A stretch of DNA of 64,000 bases from Halomonas sp. 328. GTDB taxonomy: Bacteria; Pseudomonadota; Gammaproteobacteria; Pseudomonadales; Halomonadaceae. The stretch covers positions 1-64,000 of the forward strand of contig NZ_JADOTW010000001.1 in the NCBI RefSeq assembly GCF_015645095.1, read 5' to 3'. Positions 6,525-13,841 of the stretch are shown here, one piece after another. Position 1 is the stretch's first letter; every line of letters starts with the position of its first letter. The notes under the pieces are model-generated. The model was given only the letters and a program-made list of their open reading frames with translations. It searched no databases and had not been told where the DNA came from. The position numbers and the translations under genes were made by a program.

Positions 6525-6995
6525 TTAGCGTTCCAGCCCCAGGCGGCGGTGCCAGTCGGCGATGCTCTCCTCCGGGTAGCCGGCGAAGCACTTGTCGGTG
6601 TCTCTGGCCTCGACTTCCACCCAACTGGCCTTGCTGTCCAGCAGCAGGTGGACCCGCTCGGGCGGGATCGGCAGCTCGGTGTCGATGGCCGAGGCGAAGG
6701 GGTGTACCAGCTCCGGCCAGCGGGGATCGAAGACCCACAGCGCCGAGGCGCAGTGACGGCAGAAGTGTCGTTCTCCGGGGCTGGTCTCGCCGTCGATCAC
6801 CGCCCGGTAGACACCCTGGTGTTCGGCGCCTTCGACCTGGAGGGTCGCGGCGTGCCCGCTCAGGTTGATGGCGTAGCCGCCACCCCCGGCGGTCTTGCGG
6901 CAGATGGAGCAGTAGCAGCGCTGGTAGGGATAGGGGTGCGGCGACTCGACGCTAAAGCGCACCGCGCCGCAGTGACAGGAACCCTGGAGTCGCAT
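6525..6995 (-). CDS. GFA (CENP-V/GFA domain) zinc protein
   Basis: This 156-residue protein begins MRLQGSCHCGAVRFSVE. The pattern CHCG, then CYCSICRK, then FCRHCASALW is the Cys ladder of GFA-fold proteins, which bind zinc and were named for glutathione-dependent formaldehyde-activating enzyme; most members are uncharacterised and GSH-adduct chemistry is often assumed. It is longer than the ~120-residue core by a C-terminal extension ending SIADWHRRLGLER. The start at 6995 follows AAGGAG; the longer frame has no ribosome binding site. It diverges from the LysE gene. Confidence 0.9.
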   Translation of the reverse strand: MRLQGSCHCGAVRFSVESPHPYPYQRCYCSICRKTAGGGGYAINLSGHAATLQVEGAEHQGVYRAVIDGETSPGERHFCRHCASALWVFDPRWPELVHPFASAIDTELPIPPERVHLLLDSKASWVEVEARDTDKCFAGYPEESIADWHRRLGLER

Positions 6996-7146
6996 GGGGC
7001 TATCTCCTTTTCGATGAGGGATTACCGCCTCCAGTCTAGAGCTTCTCCGACGACCATCGGCGCTCGCCCAGGGCAATTTTGTGCAATACCGGGGACGCAG
7101 GGGCGGCCAGACTCGGGGCATCGCTTGCTCTTCGAGGAGGAACCCC

Positions 7147-7737
7147 ATGAGCCTGTCCCTGATCCTGCCGATGTCGGCCTTCGCCCTGGCCGCTTCCATC
7201 TCTCCTGGCCCGGTCAACCTGGTCTGCCTGAGCAGCGGCACCCGCTACCCCATCCCCCGGGGGCTGGTCTTCGTCACCGGGGCGACCCTGGGCTTTCTCG
7301 TACTGTTTCTGGCCGTGGGCCTGGGGCTCTACTCGCTGCTGGCGATGGTGCCGGGACTGGAGACGGCCCTGCGCTGGGCGGGGGTGGCCTTCCTGCTCTA
7401 CCTGAGCCTGCGGCTGTTTCGCGACGATAGCCGGCTGCCAGAGGACGACGGCCGACAGGCCCCGGGCTTTATGGCGGGGGCGCTGATGCAGTGGCTCAAC
7501 CCCAAGGCCTGGCTGGCCTCGGCCTCTGGCATCGGCGCCTATACCGGCGGCGACGTGGGCCAGCTCTGGCTCTTCGCCGCCCTCTACCTGCCCATCTGCT
7601 GGCTCTCCCTGGGCAGCTGGGTCTATGCCGGGGCCTTCCTGCGCCGCCATGTGCAACGTCCCGGGGTGCTGGTCGCCATCAACCGCAGCCTGGCGCTGCT
7701 GCTCGCCGCCAGCTGCGTCTATCTGCTGATCGATTGA
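7147..7737 (+). CDS. LysE/RhtB family amino-acid exporter
   Basis: The 196-residue product has about six transmembrane helices and the LysE signature ISPGPVNLVCLSSGTR near residue 18, in place of the usual TPGPN. It also has the central QWLNPKAWLASASG, equivalent to the family motif around NPKA. The family exports amino acids or related metabolites at the inner membrane. The start at 7147 follows GAGGAGG. The 3' end overlaps the convergent GNAT gene by 19 bases. Confidence 0.9.
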   Translation: MSLSLILPMSAFALAASISPGPVNLVCLSSGTRYPIPRGLVFVTGATLGFLVLFLAVGLGLYSLLAMVPGLETALRWAGVAFLLYLSLRLFRDDSRLPEDDGRQAPGFMAGALMQWLNPKAWLASASGIGAYTGGDVGQLWLFAALYLPICWLSLGSWVYAGAFLRRHVQRPGVLVAINRSLALLLAASCVYLLID

Positions 7738-8240
7738 TCGGCGTCTGCCCCCGGCGCGACGAAGTCGCGGCGCATAATGGTCACCGCCTCGCCGCGATAG
7801 TCGCGTTCTTCCAGGTCGCGCCAGCCCAGGCGCCGGTAGAGGGGTTGCTGATCCGGGGTGTAGAGGTAGAAGTGGCCGTGCCCCTGGGCGCAGGCCTCTT
7901 CTTCCACGCGCTGAACCAGCCGCGAGGCGATGCCCCGCCCCCGCCACTCGGGCAGCACGAAGACCGAGGCCAGCCAGGGCGTCAGGTCGCGGCGATCGCT
8001 CATGTCGTCGGCCACCAGGCAGGCCGTGCCCACCGGGGTGTCGCCGTCCAGGGCGGCGAACACCGAGGGCACCCCGGCCGGGCCGCACTCCTCCCGCAGC
8101 AGGGCGATGGCGGTCTCGAGGCTACGGCCGGGGTGCAGGTGCCCCCAGGCGTCGTGAGTCCATTCGGCTAGGGTGGCGACATGCGGCGAGTCACCGCTCA
8201 GGCGCACGATGCGAATCCTTGCTTCCATCTCGGGGGACAT
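7719..8240 (-). CDS. GNAT-family N-acetyltransferase
   Basis: This 173-residue protein has the GNAT acetyl-CoA site: strand LASVFVLPEWRGRGIASRLV carries the V-x-P-x-x-R-G-x-G-I-A motif A, followed by helix VQRVEEEACAQG and the motif B region FYLYTPDQQPLYRRLGW. It transfers an acetyl group from acetyl-CoA to an unidentified amine. Another ATG lies four codons in; I kept 8240, preceded by AGAGG. It overlaps the end of the convergent LysE gene. Confidence 0.85.
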   Translation of the reverse strand: MSPEMEARIRIVRLSGDSPHVATLAEWTHDAWGHLHPGRSLETAIALLREECGPAGVPSVFAALDGDTPVGTACLVADDMSDRRDLTPWLASVFVLPEWRGRGIASRLVQRVEEEACAQGHGHFYLYTPDQQPLYRRLGWRDLEERDYRGEAVTIMRRDFVAPGADADQSISR

Positions 8241-8347
8241 CCTCTTCTCTGTGGTGGTGCCTCAAGGGGCGGGTCAGACTGATGCGTCTGTGCCATGGTA
8301 GCCAGCGGTAAGGATCTTGGCATCACCTGGCCATCGGGCCCCGCCGT

Positions 8348-8845
8348 TTAGCCCCAGAAGGCCGCGGCCTTGGCGGCCAAGTAGAGCCCCACCCCGAAGG
8401 ACAGGTGCGCCACCAGGCTCCGGAAGCGAGCCTTGTTCGGCTGGGGCGTGCGGGAGGCCGCCAGGCCGGCACCGAATGCCGGTTGCATGATCAAGAAGGG
8501 CACGACCACCGTGCCCACGCCGATGATCAGCGCCGGCCCCGGCGTGGGATCGGCCACCCACGCCGGCCCCCAGAGCCCAATCAGCAGCGCGGCGAACAGC
8601 ATGCCGATGGCGTAGTGCGCCGCCCAACCGAGGACCCGCTCCCCCGCCACCGGTGGCGCCGCCATGATGGCCTTATGCCGAAAGCGCCCCCGGGGGAAGT
8701 GGCCGAGCCAGCGCCCGACCAGCGCATAATCGAGTGACGGTACCCCGAACAGGCGCCGCTGGAGCAGGGCCCAGAGGTCCATCACGGCCGTGGCACCGAG
8801 GCCGATCACCGCGCCATGCCAGATGAGTGCATGCATTCCGTTCAT
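8348..8845 (-). CDS. DUF2938 family membrane protein
   Basis: The 165-residue protein has four hydrophobic helices and the family features GATAVMDLWALLQRRLFGVP, HYAIGMLFAALL and LIMQPAFGAGLAAS. These match DUF2938, conserved inner-membrane proteins of unknown function. It is divergent from a MerR regulator 68 bases away and has a MerR-type promoter (see 8881-8911), so it is probably the regulator's target and responds to whatever that protein senses. Confidence 0.8.
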   Translation of the reverse strand: MNGMHALIWHGAVIGLGATAVMDLWALLQRRLFGVPSLDYALVGRWLGHFPRGRFRHKAIMAAPPVAGERVLGWAAHYAIGMLFAALLIGLWGPAWVADPTPGPALIIGVGTVVVPFLIMQPAFGAGLAASRTPQPNKARFRSLVAHLSFGVGLYLAAKAAAFWG

Positions 8846-8880
8846 AATGACGAGCTATCCCTGTGTTGGCGACAGCCGTC

Positions 8881-8911
8881 ACTCTACGAATTCAAGAGCA
8901 CTTGAGGTCAA
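8881..8911 (-). promoter_or_regulatory. MerR-type promoter for the DUF2938 gene
   Basis: On the minus strand TTGACC (8911-8906) and TAGAGT (8886-8881) are separated by 19 bases, the over-long spacing typical of MerR-family-controlled promoters. The spacer contains the dyad TCAAG-AGCA-CTTGA (8892-8905, plus-strand reading). The adjacent divergent MerR gene starts at 8914. Confidence 0.7.
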
Positions 8912-8913
8912 GC

Positions 8914-9321
8914 ATGAAGACGCTGGATATCGCCGAGGTCGCCCAACGTTCCGGTTTGCCGGCGTCGACCCTGCGTTTCTACGAGGAAAAGGGGCTGATC
9001 CGCTCGACGGGGCGCCATGGCCTGCGGCGGCTGTTCGCGGAGAGTGTGCTGGAGCGGCTCGCCCTGATCGCCCTCGGTCAGGGCGCGGGCTTCACCCTGG
9101 AGGAGATGGCCGAGATGTTCGGCGCCGATGGCCGGCCGGCCATCGACCGGGCCCGACTCCTCGAGCAGGCCGACGACCTGGATAAGCGCATCCGGCACCT
9201 GGTCAGGATGCGCGACGGCCTGCGCCATGTCGCGGCCTGTACGGCGCCGAGCCACCTGGAATGCCCGACCTTCCGGCGCCTGCTGCGCCATGCCGCCCGG
9301 CCGCCCCGGCGGCGCCCATAA
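8914..9321 (+). CDS. MerR-family transcriptional regulator
   Basis: 135 residues. The N-terminal winged helix begins MKTLDIAEVAQRSGLPASTL and continues RFYEEKGLI, the MerR recognition signature. A dimerisation helix (ARLLEQADDLDKRIRHLVRM) follows, and the C-terminus has two Cys (AACTAPSHLECPTF) that could bind metal or sense redox. It lacks the four-Cys cluster of SoxR. The start at 8914 is preceded by GAGGTCAAGC. It should bind the dyad between itself and the DUF2938 gene and distort that promoter. Confidence 0.85.
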   Translation: MKTLDIAEVAQRSGLPASTLRFYEEKGLIRSTGRHGLRRLFAESVLERLALIALGQGAGFTLEEMAEMFGADGRPAIDRARLLEQADDLDKRIRHLVRMRDGLRHVAACTAPSHLECPTFRRLLRHAARPPRRRP

Positions 9322-9331
9322 GCGCCCCCGG

Positions 9332-10165
9332 CTAGGACTCGAGTCGCGAGCGGCGGTACTGATCGGGGGTGGCGGCCACCAGGCGCTTGAAGGTGCGCTG
9401 GAAGTGCGGCTGATCGCTGAAGCCGGCGCTCAGGGCCGCCTCGGCGATGGGCGTGCCGCGCTTGAGCTCCCGCTGCCCCAGCTGGACGCGGCGATTGATC
9501 AGGTAGGCGTGGGGCGTCAGGCCGAAGTGCTGCTTGAAGGCGCGGATCAGGTGCCCGGGGCTGTAGCCGGAGCGCGCGCACAGGGTGTCCAGGGAGACCT
9601 CCTCGGCGGCATGGGCGTCCAGGTAGGCGGCCAGTTCGCGCAGGGTGGCCGGGGGCAGCGGCCGCGGCTGGGCCGCTTCCCCCGCCAGGTGGTGCATCAG
9701 CGCCGAGAGGTAGTCGGCCGCCTCGCTCTGCTTGTCCAGCAGGTCACGGCACGGGTCGAGCAGGGCATCGGTCATGCGCAGGTAACCGGCATACCACTCG
9801 GGGGCGGTGATCACCGCGGTGGGAATGTCCTGCCAACGTGGCGCCTCGAGCAGCCCCGCCCCATGACGCAGCGCGGTCAGCCAGTCGGTATCCACATAGA
9901 GCATGCGGTAGGCCCAAGGCCGGTCGTCGATGGGGTTGCAGGCGTGGACCCACTCCGGGTTCATCAGCACCAGTTGGCCGGCCTGGATAGGGTGGCGTGC
10001 CTCCCGATAGTGGAAGGTGCTCTCCCCGGCGGTCACCGCCCCCAGCGACCAGTGCCGATGGCTATGCGGCGCGTAGCAGACCTTGCGGCCGTCCTCGACC
10101 CGGCGCAGCTCCAGGTGCGGCAAGCGCGCATCGCGCCAGAAGCGGGGTTGGCTGGGGTTCGTCAT
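9332..10165 (-). CDS. AraC-family regulator with cupin sensor domain
   Basis: 277 residues: an N-terminal AraC-type cupin (CYAPHSHRHWSLGAVTAGES and onward, about 25-100), a helical linker, and a C-terminal double helix-turn-helix (about 170-277) with LDTLCARSGYSPGHLIRAFK and the second-HTH signature IAEAALSAGFSDQPHFQRTF. This architecture is common next to LysE exporters, but no such gene is adjacent here. The start at 10165 is preceded by GAGAGGAGCC. The ligand is unknown. Confidence 0.9.
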   Translation of the reverse strand: MTNPSQPRFWRDARLPHLELRRVEDGRKVCYAPHSHRHWSLGAVTAGESTFHYREARHPIQAGQLVLMNPEWVHACNPIDDRPWAYRMLYVDTDWLTALRHGAGLLEAPRWQDIPTAVITAPEWYAGYLRMTDALLDPCRDLLDKQSEAADYLSALMHHLAGEAAQPRPLPPATLRELAAYLDAHAAEEVSLDTLCARSGYSPGHLIRAFKQHFGLTPHAYLINRRVQLGQRELKRGTPIAEAALSAGFSDQPHFQRTFKRLVAATPDQYRRSRLES

Positions 10166-10261
10166 GGCTCCTCTCCCTGAGGCATTCCCGACCAGTGTAC
10201 ACCGCCACGGAGCCGCGATGATGCCGCGACACCCCGCCCAGCCAGGCCGGGGTCGCCCCAC

Positions 10262-10612
10262 TCACTCGTGCTGCAAGAGATTGATCAATCGACCGAAGGG
10301 GTCGCGCACATAGAAGCGGCGCACGCCCCAGGGCTCGCTCGCCGGCCCGTACTCGATGGGCAGGTTCGCCGCCCTGACCCTGGCCAAGGCGGCGTCCAGG
10401 TCATCGACTTCGATCGACAGGTCGGGGACGGGGGTGCCCGACCCGCCCTCGCTCCCGAAGCTGACCTGGACGGTCATCTTTTCGTCCGTGCCGTAGGTCT
10501 GGAACCAGCCGTGGTCCATGAGCAGTTCCAGGCCGAGGATGTCCCGATAAAAGGCCGCCGCCCGATGGATATCCGGGGTCTCGGTATTGGCTACGATGCG
10601 CCTGACCCGCAT
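10262..10612 (-). CDS. VOC-superfamily (glyoxalase/bleomycin resistance-like) protein
   Basis: This 116-residue single-VOC-fold protein has IVANTETPDIHRAAAFYRDI at the start, the central SIEVDDLDAALARVRA helix and the closing RRFYVRDPFGRLINLLQHE. This is the beta-alpha-beta-beta-beta module repeated twice. VOC proteins include metal-dependent isomerases, dioxygenases and binding proteins; no specific activity can be deduced. Same strand as the DUF1428 and YciI genes upstream, 111 bases away. Confidence 0.85.
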   Translation of the reverse strand: MRVRRIVANTETPDIHRAAAFYRDILGLELLMDHGWFQTYGTDEKMTVQVSFGSEGGSGTPVPDLSIEVDDLDAALARVRAANLPIEYGPASEPWGVRRFYVRDPFGRLINLLQHE

Positions 10613-10723
10613 AAGTCACCTCGCCAGTGGATCGTCCCCAGACAGTCATAGGACAGCGCCGCCTCGAACGCCATCGAAAGGCCGGGAAATGCCGAGCCTG
10701 TCGTTTGCCTCGGGGCATCGCCC

Positions 10724-11077
10724 TTATCCGTCGAAGAGCACCTCGAAGCCCCCATAGACCATCCGCTGGCCGTCGAAGGGCATGGGGTTCACGTCGGGCT
10801 GCATACGCGGGTCCTCCATGGCCTGGGCCATGGCCCGGTCGCGCACGGCTTTCGATGGCCAGCTGATCCAGCCGAAGACCACCGTCTCGTCCGCCTGGCA
10901 CTTCACCGCCAAGGGGAAGGAGGTGACCTTGCCCTCCGGCACGTCATCGCCCCAGCACTCCACCACCTGGAGGGCGCCGAGCTCCTTGAACACCGCCGCG
11001 GCGATGCGGGCGTGCTCGAGATACTTCGCCTTGTTGGCGGTGGGCACCGCGGCCACGAAAGCATCCATATAGTTCAT
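10724..11077 (-). CDS. DUF1428 family protein
   Basis: The 117-residue protein starts MNYMDAFVAAVPTANKAKYL and has ECWGDDVPEGKVTSFPLAVK, FGWISWPSKAVRDRA, and a C-terminal GFEVLFDG. These are hallmarks of DUF1428, a ferredoxin-like/ABM-like fold of unknown function. The start codon shares a base with the stop of the upstream YciI gene, so the two are translationally coupled. Confidence 0.9.
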   Translation of the reverse strand: MNYMDAFVAAVPTANKAKYLEHARIAAAVFKELGALQVVECWGDDVPEGKVTSFPLAVKCQADETVVFGWISWPSKAVRDRAMAQAMEDPRMQPDVNPMPFDGQRMVYGGFEVLFDG

Positions 11078-11451
11078 CAGTCGTCTCCTTGATTATCCAG
11101 GGGAGGTAGCTGCCGCACCGGGCGCACCTCGATGGTGCCGAAGCGGGCCGGCGGAATGCGGCTGGCCAGCCGCAGCGCCTCGTCCAGGTCGCGGGCCTCC
11201 AGCAGGTAGAAACCGGCCAGTTGCTCCTTGGTCTCGGCGAAGGGACCGTCGGAGATCAGCGGCTCGCCGTCGCGTACTCGCACGCTGGTGGCGGTCGCCA
11301 CCGGCTGCAGGGCCTGGCCACCCAGGAAGTGGCCCTCCTGGGTCAGGCGCGCCACGCCGGCCACGCACTCCTGGTTGAGGTCGTGCCACTGGGACTCGGT
11401 CATGGCATCGATCAGGCTCTGCTGATAATAGACCAGGGCGGCATATTGCAT
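11077..11451 (-). CDS. YciI-related (DGPF-domain) protein
   Basis: This 124-residue protein begins MQYAALVYYQQSLIDAM and has the domain's naming motif in LISDGPFAETKEQLAGFYLL, plus RFGTIEVRPV at the C-terminus. Such proteins often accompany ECF sigma factors or DUF1428/VOC proteins; their role is not established. The start at 11451 follows GGAGGT. Its stop overlaps the DUF1428 start, forming a coupled pair. Confidence 0.9.
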   Translation of the reverse strand: MQYAALVYYQQSLIDAMTESQWHDLNQECVAGVARLTQEGHFLGGQALQPVATATSVRVRDGEPLISDGPFAETKEQLAGFYLLEARDLDEALRLASRIPPARFGTIEVRPVRQLPPLDNQGDD

Positions 11452-11562
11452 GGGTCTCGTACCTCCGTGTGACAGGGTCGCCCCGCCGTCCGGCGACGGG
11501 GTATCGGTGAATCGCCCGACGTGGCGCAGAATCGACAGCGACGCCAAATGTTTTTCGCCGTC

Positions 11563-12591
11563 CTATTCCAGGCGCAGCCGCATGGCGCGAAAGCGCCGCC
11601 GATACTGGCTCGGCGTCAGCCCCACCCGGCGCCCGAACAGGCGCCGAAAGAAGCTGGGGTCGGCATAGCCCACCTGCTCGGCCACCTCGTCGATGGGCGC
11701 CTCGCCGCTCTCCAGCAGTTGCTTGGCCTCCTCCAGGCGCAGGGTGTGCACGTACTCCATGGGCGTCATGCCGGTGGCGGCCTTGAAGCGGCGCTTGAAG
11801 GAGCGTTCGGTCAGGCCGCTGATGGCCACCATGCCGGCCACCGGCGAATGGGTGTCGTAGTGCTGGGCCACCCAGACCTGGCAGCGGGTGATACAGGCAT
11901 CCTCCACCTGCCGCGAACAGGTCAGGGCCGCATAGGGTTGCTGCCCCTGGTGGTGCCAGTCGATCAGGTTGATCCGCGCCAGGCGCATGGCCTCGTCGAC
12001 GCCCACCAGCCGCGCCACCAGGAACAGCGCCAGATCCAGCCAGGTGGTGCCACCGCCGGCCATGATCAGCCGCTGCCCCTCGCCACTCACCACCAGGCTG
12101 CGCTGGGCATGCACCCGCACCCGGGGATAGCGCCGCGCCAGGGCGTCACAGTAAGCCCAGTGGGTGGTGGCATCTTCGTCATCGAGCAGCCCCGCCTCGG
12201 CGAACAGCAGGGCCCCAGTGCAGGCGGCGGCGAGCAGCGCACCCTGGGCATGGCAGTGGCGCAGCCAGGCGCTCTCCGCGTCATAGCCGGCCAAGCTGGC
12301 CTGGGGCGCCACGAAGAGCTCCGGCACGCAGACGGCTCGGGGTGACGGCAGCTCGGCCAGGGCGGCATGGGGCTCGATCCAGGCGCCATTGGCGGTGCGA
12401 AAGCCGCGCCCATCCCGCGACACGATCCAGGGCGTGATCAGCGGCTGGCCGGCCTGGCCATGCATCAGCAGCCCCCAGTCGCGCCCCGCCGCACCGAGGA
12501 TGTCGTACATGCCGTAGAGGGTGGAGGCGGTGGCATCCGCGCCCGCCAGCAGGGCGACCGTGATGCCATCGGCGCCGTCAGGGTCACTCAT
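11563..12591 (-). CDS. GlxA-type AraC regulator with DJ-1/PfpI domain
   Basis: 342 residues. The N-terminal ~190 form a DJ-1/PfpI-like (class I glutamine amidotransferase-like) domain, with LLAAACTGALLFAEAGLL in the nucleophile-elbow position, including a Cys. The C-terminal ~100 form an AraC double HTH (LTERSFKRRFKAATGMTPME and IDEVAEQVGYADPSFFRRLF). This is the GlxA/FtrA arrangement. The start at 12591 has GGGAG upstream. It diverges from the methyltransferase gene 108 bases away, which it may control. Confidence 0.9.
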   Translation of the reverse strand: MSDPDGADGITVALLAGADATASTLYGMYDILGAAGRDWGLLMHGQAGQPLITPWIVSRDGRGFRTANGAWIEPHAALAELPSPRAVCVPELFVAPQASLAGYDAESAWLRHCHAQGALLAAACTGALLFAEAGLLDDEDATTHWAYCDALARRYPRVRVHAQRSLVVSGEGQRLIMAGGGTTWLDLALFLVARLVGVDEAMRLARINLIDWHHQGQQPYAALTCSRQVEDACITRCQVWVAQHYDTHSPVAGMVAISGLTERSFKRRFKAATGMTPMEYVHTLRLEEAKQLLESGEAPIDEVAEQVGYADPSFFRRLFGRRVGLTPSQYRRRFRAMRLRLE

Positions 12592-12699
12592 GGCAGAAAA
12601 CTCCCGGTCGCGGCGCAAAGCGCCTGCGTGGCCCCGCCCCCTCGGGCATATCCTGAGGACAGGCCTCTCGCCCACCATAACGACAATCGGAGATGGATC

Positions 12700-13788
12700 A
12701 TGTGCGATATTCCCCTGGCGACGGCGGCACCCGCCGCGGCCACCGACGATTTCGAGACGCGCCTGGTACAGGCGCTGAACCATGGCGGCCTGCTGCTGCT
12801 GACCTCCATCGGCCACCGCACCGGCCTGCTCGAGGCGCTGGCCGGCCAGCCACCGCTGACCAGCCAGGCCCTGGCCGAGCGCAGCGGCCTGCAGGAGCGC
12901 TATGTGCGCGAATGGCTGGGCGGCATGGTGGCCGCCGAGGTCATCGAGACCGACCCCGACACCGCCCGCTACTGGCTGCCCGATGAGCGCGCCGCCCTGC
13001 TCACCAGCCAGGGCGAGGTGAACCTGGCCGTCTATGCCCAGTTCATGCCCCTGCTAGGCAGCGTAGAGGATGACGTGGTGCGTTGCTTCCACGAGGGCGG
13101 CGGCGTGCCCTACTCCCGCTACCCGCGCTTCCAGGAGGTGATGGCCAGCGACAGCGGCCAGACGGTGCTGCCGGCGCTGTTCGAACATATCCTGCCGCTG
13201 GCCCCGGGGCTGATTGAGCGCCTCGAGAGCGGCATCCGCGTGCTGGACTGCGCCTGCGGCCGCGGTCGGGCCCTGCTGGCCATGGCCGAGCGTTTCCCGG
13301 CCAGCCGCTTCGTTGGCTACGACCTCTCCGAGGAAGCCATCGCCTGGGGCCGCGAACAGGCCGAACGGGCCGGGCTGACCAACCTGCGCTTCGAGGCCCG
13401 CGACCTCAGCGACTTCGACGCCACCGCCGAGCCCGAGGCCTTCGAACTGGTCACCACCTTCGACGGCATCCACGACCAGGCCCAGCCGCGCCGACTGCTG
13501 GCGGGCATCCACCGCACCCTCACCGCGGATGGCCTCTACCTGGTGCAGGATATCCACGCCTCCAGCCATCATCACCTGGACCGGGATCACCCGCTGGGCG
13601 CCATGCTCTACGCGGTGTCGCTGAGCCACTGCATGACGGTGTCGCTGGCTCAGGGCGGCGAGGGGCTGGGTACCATGTGGGGCCGCGAGCGGGCCCTCGC
13701 CTACCTGGAGGAGGCCGGCTTCCACGATATCGAGGTCCATCAGCTCCCCCACGACATCCAGAACGACTACTTCGTCTGCCGGCCCTGA
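12700..13788 (+). CDS. Class I SAM-dependent methyltransferase with N-terminal winged helix
   Basis: 362 residues. An N-terminal winged-helix/dimerisation region (about 20-105; LTSQALAERSGLQERYVREW) resembles that of small-molecule O-methyltransferases. The Rossmann domain carries the SAM loop VLDCACGRGRALLAMAERFP near residue 183, the acidic VGYDLSEEAI and the post-motif FDGIHDQAQP. This resembles the Rv2258c-like family. The ATG at 12700 follows GGAGATGGATC. The substrate is unknown. A terminator hairpin follows. Confidence 0.85.
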   Translation: MCDIPLATAAPAAATDDFETRLVQALNHGGLLLLTSIGHRTGLLEALAGQPPLTSQALAERSGLQERYVREWLGGMVAAEVIETDPDTARYWLPDERAALLTSQGEVNLAVYAQFMPLLGSVEDDVVRCFHEGGGVPYSRYPRFQEVMASDSGQTVLPALFEHILPLAPGLIERLESGIRVLDCACGRGRALLAMAERFPASRFVGYDLSEEAIAWGREQAERAGLTNLRFEARDLSDFDATAEPEAFELVTTFDGIHDQAQPRRLLAGIHRTLTADGLYLVQDIHASSHHHLDRDHPLGAMLYAVSLSHCMTVSLAQGGEGLGTMWGRERALAYLEEAGFHDIEVHQLPHDIQNDYFVCRP

Positions 13789-13797
13789 GAGGCCTGA

Positions 13798-13819
13798 GCG
13801 GGGGGCTTGCTCCCCCCGC
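13798..13819 (+). terminator. Intrinsic-type hairpin after the methyltransferase gene
   Basis: GCGGGGGG (13798-13805) pairs with CCCCCCGC (13812-13819) around a 6-base loop, an 8-bp perfect GC stem just after the stop. The T-run after it is poor. Confidence 0.6.
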
Positions 13820-13841
13820 CAATCCTGCCTACACCTTGTGA

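Noticed and set aside
5991-6540. Transposase remnant in the region after the integrase
   Set aside because: No DDE or tyrosine-recombinase motif or terminal inverted repeats could be seen in any frame.
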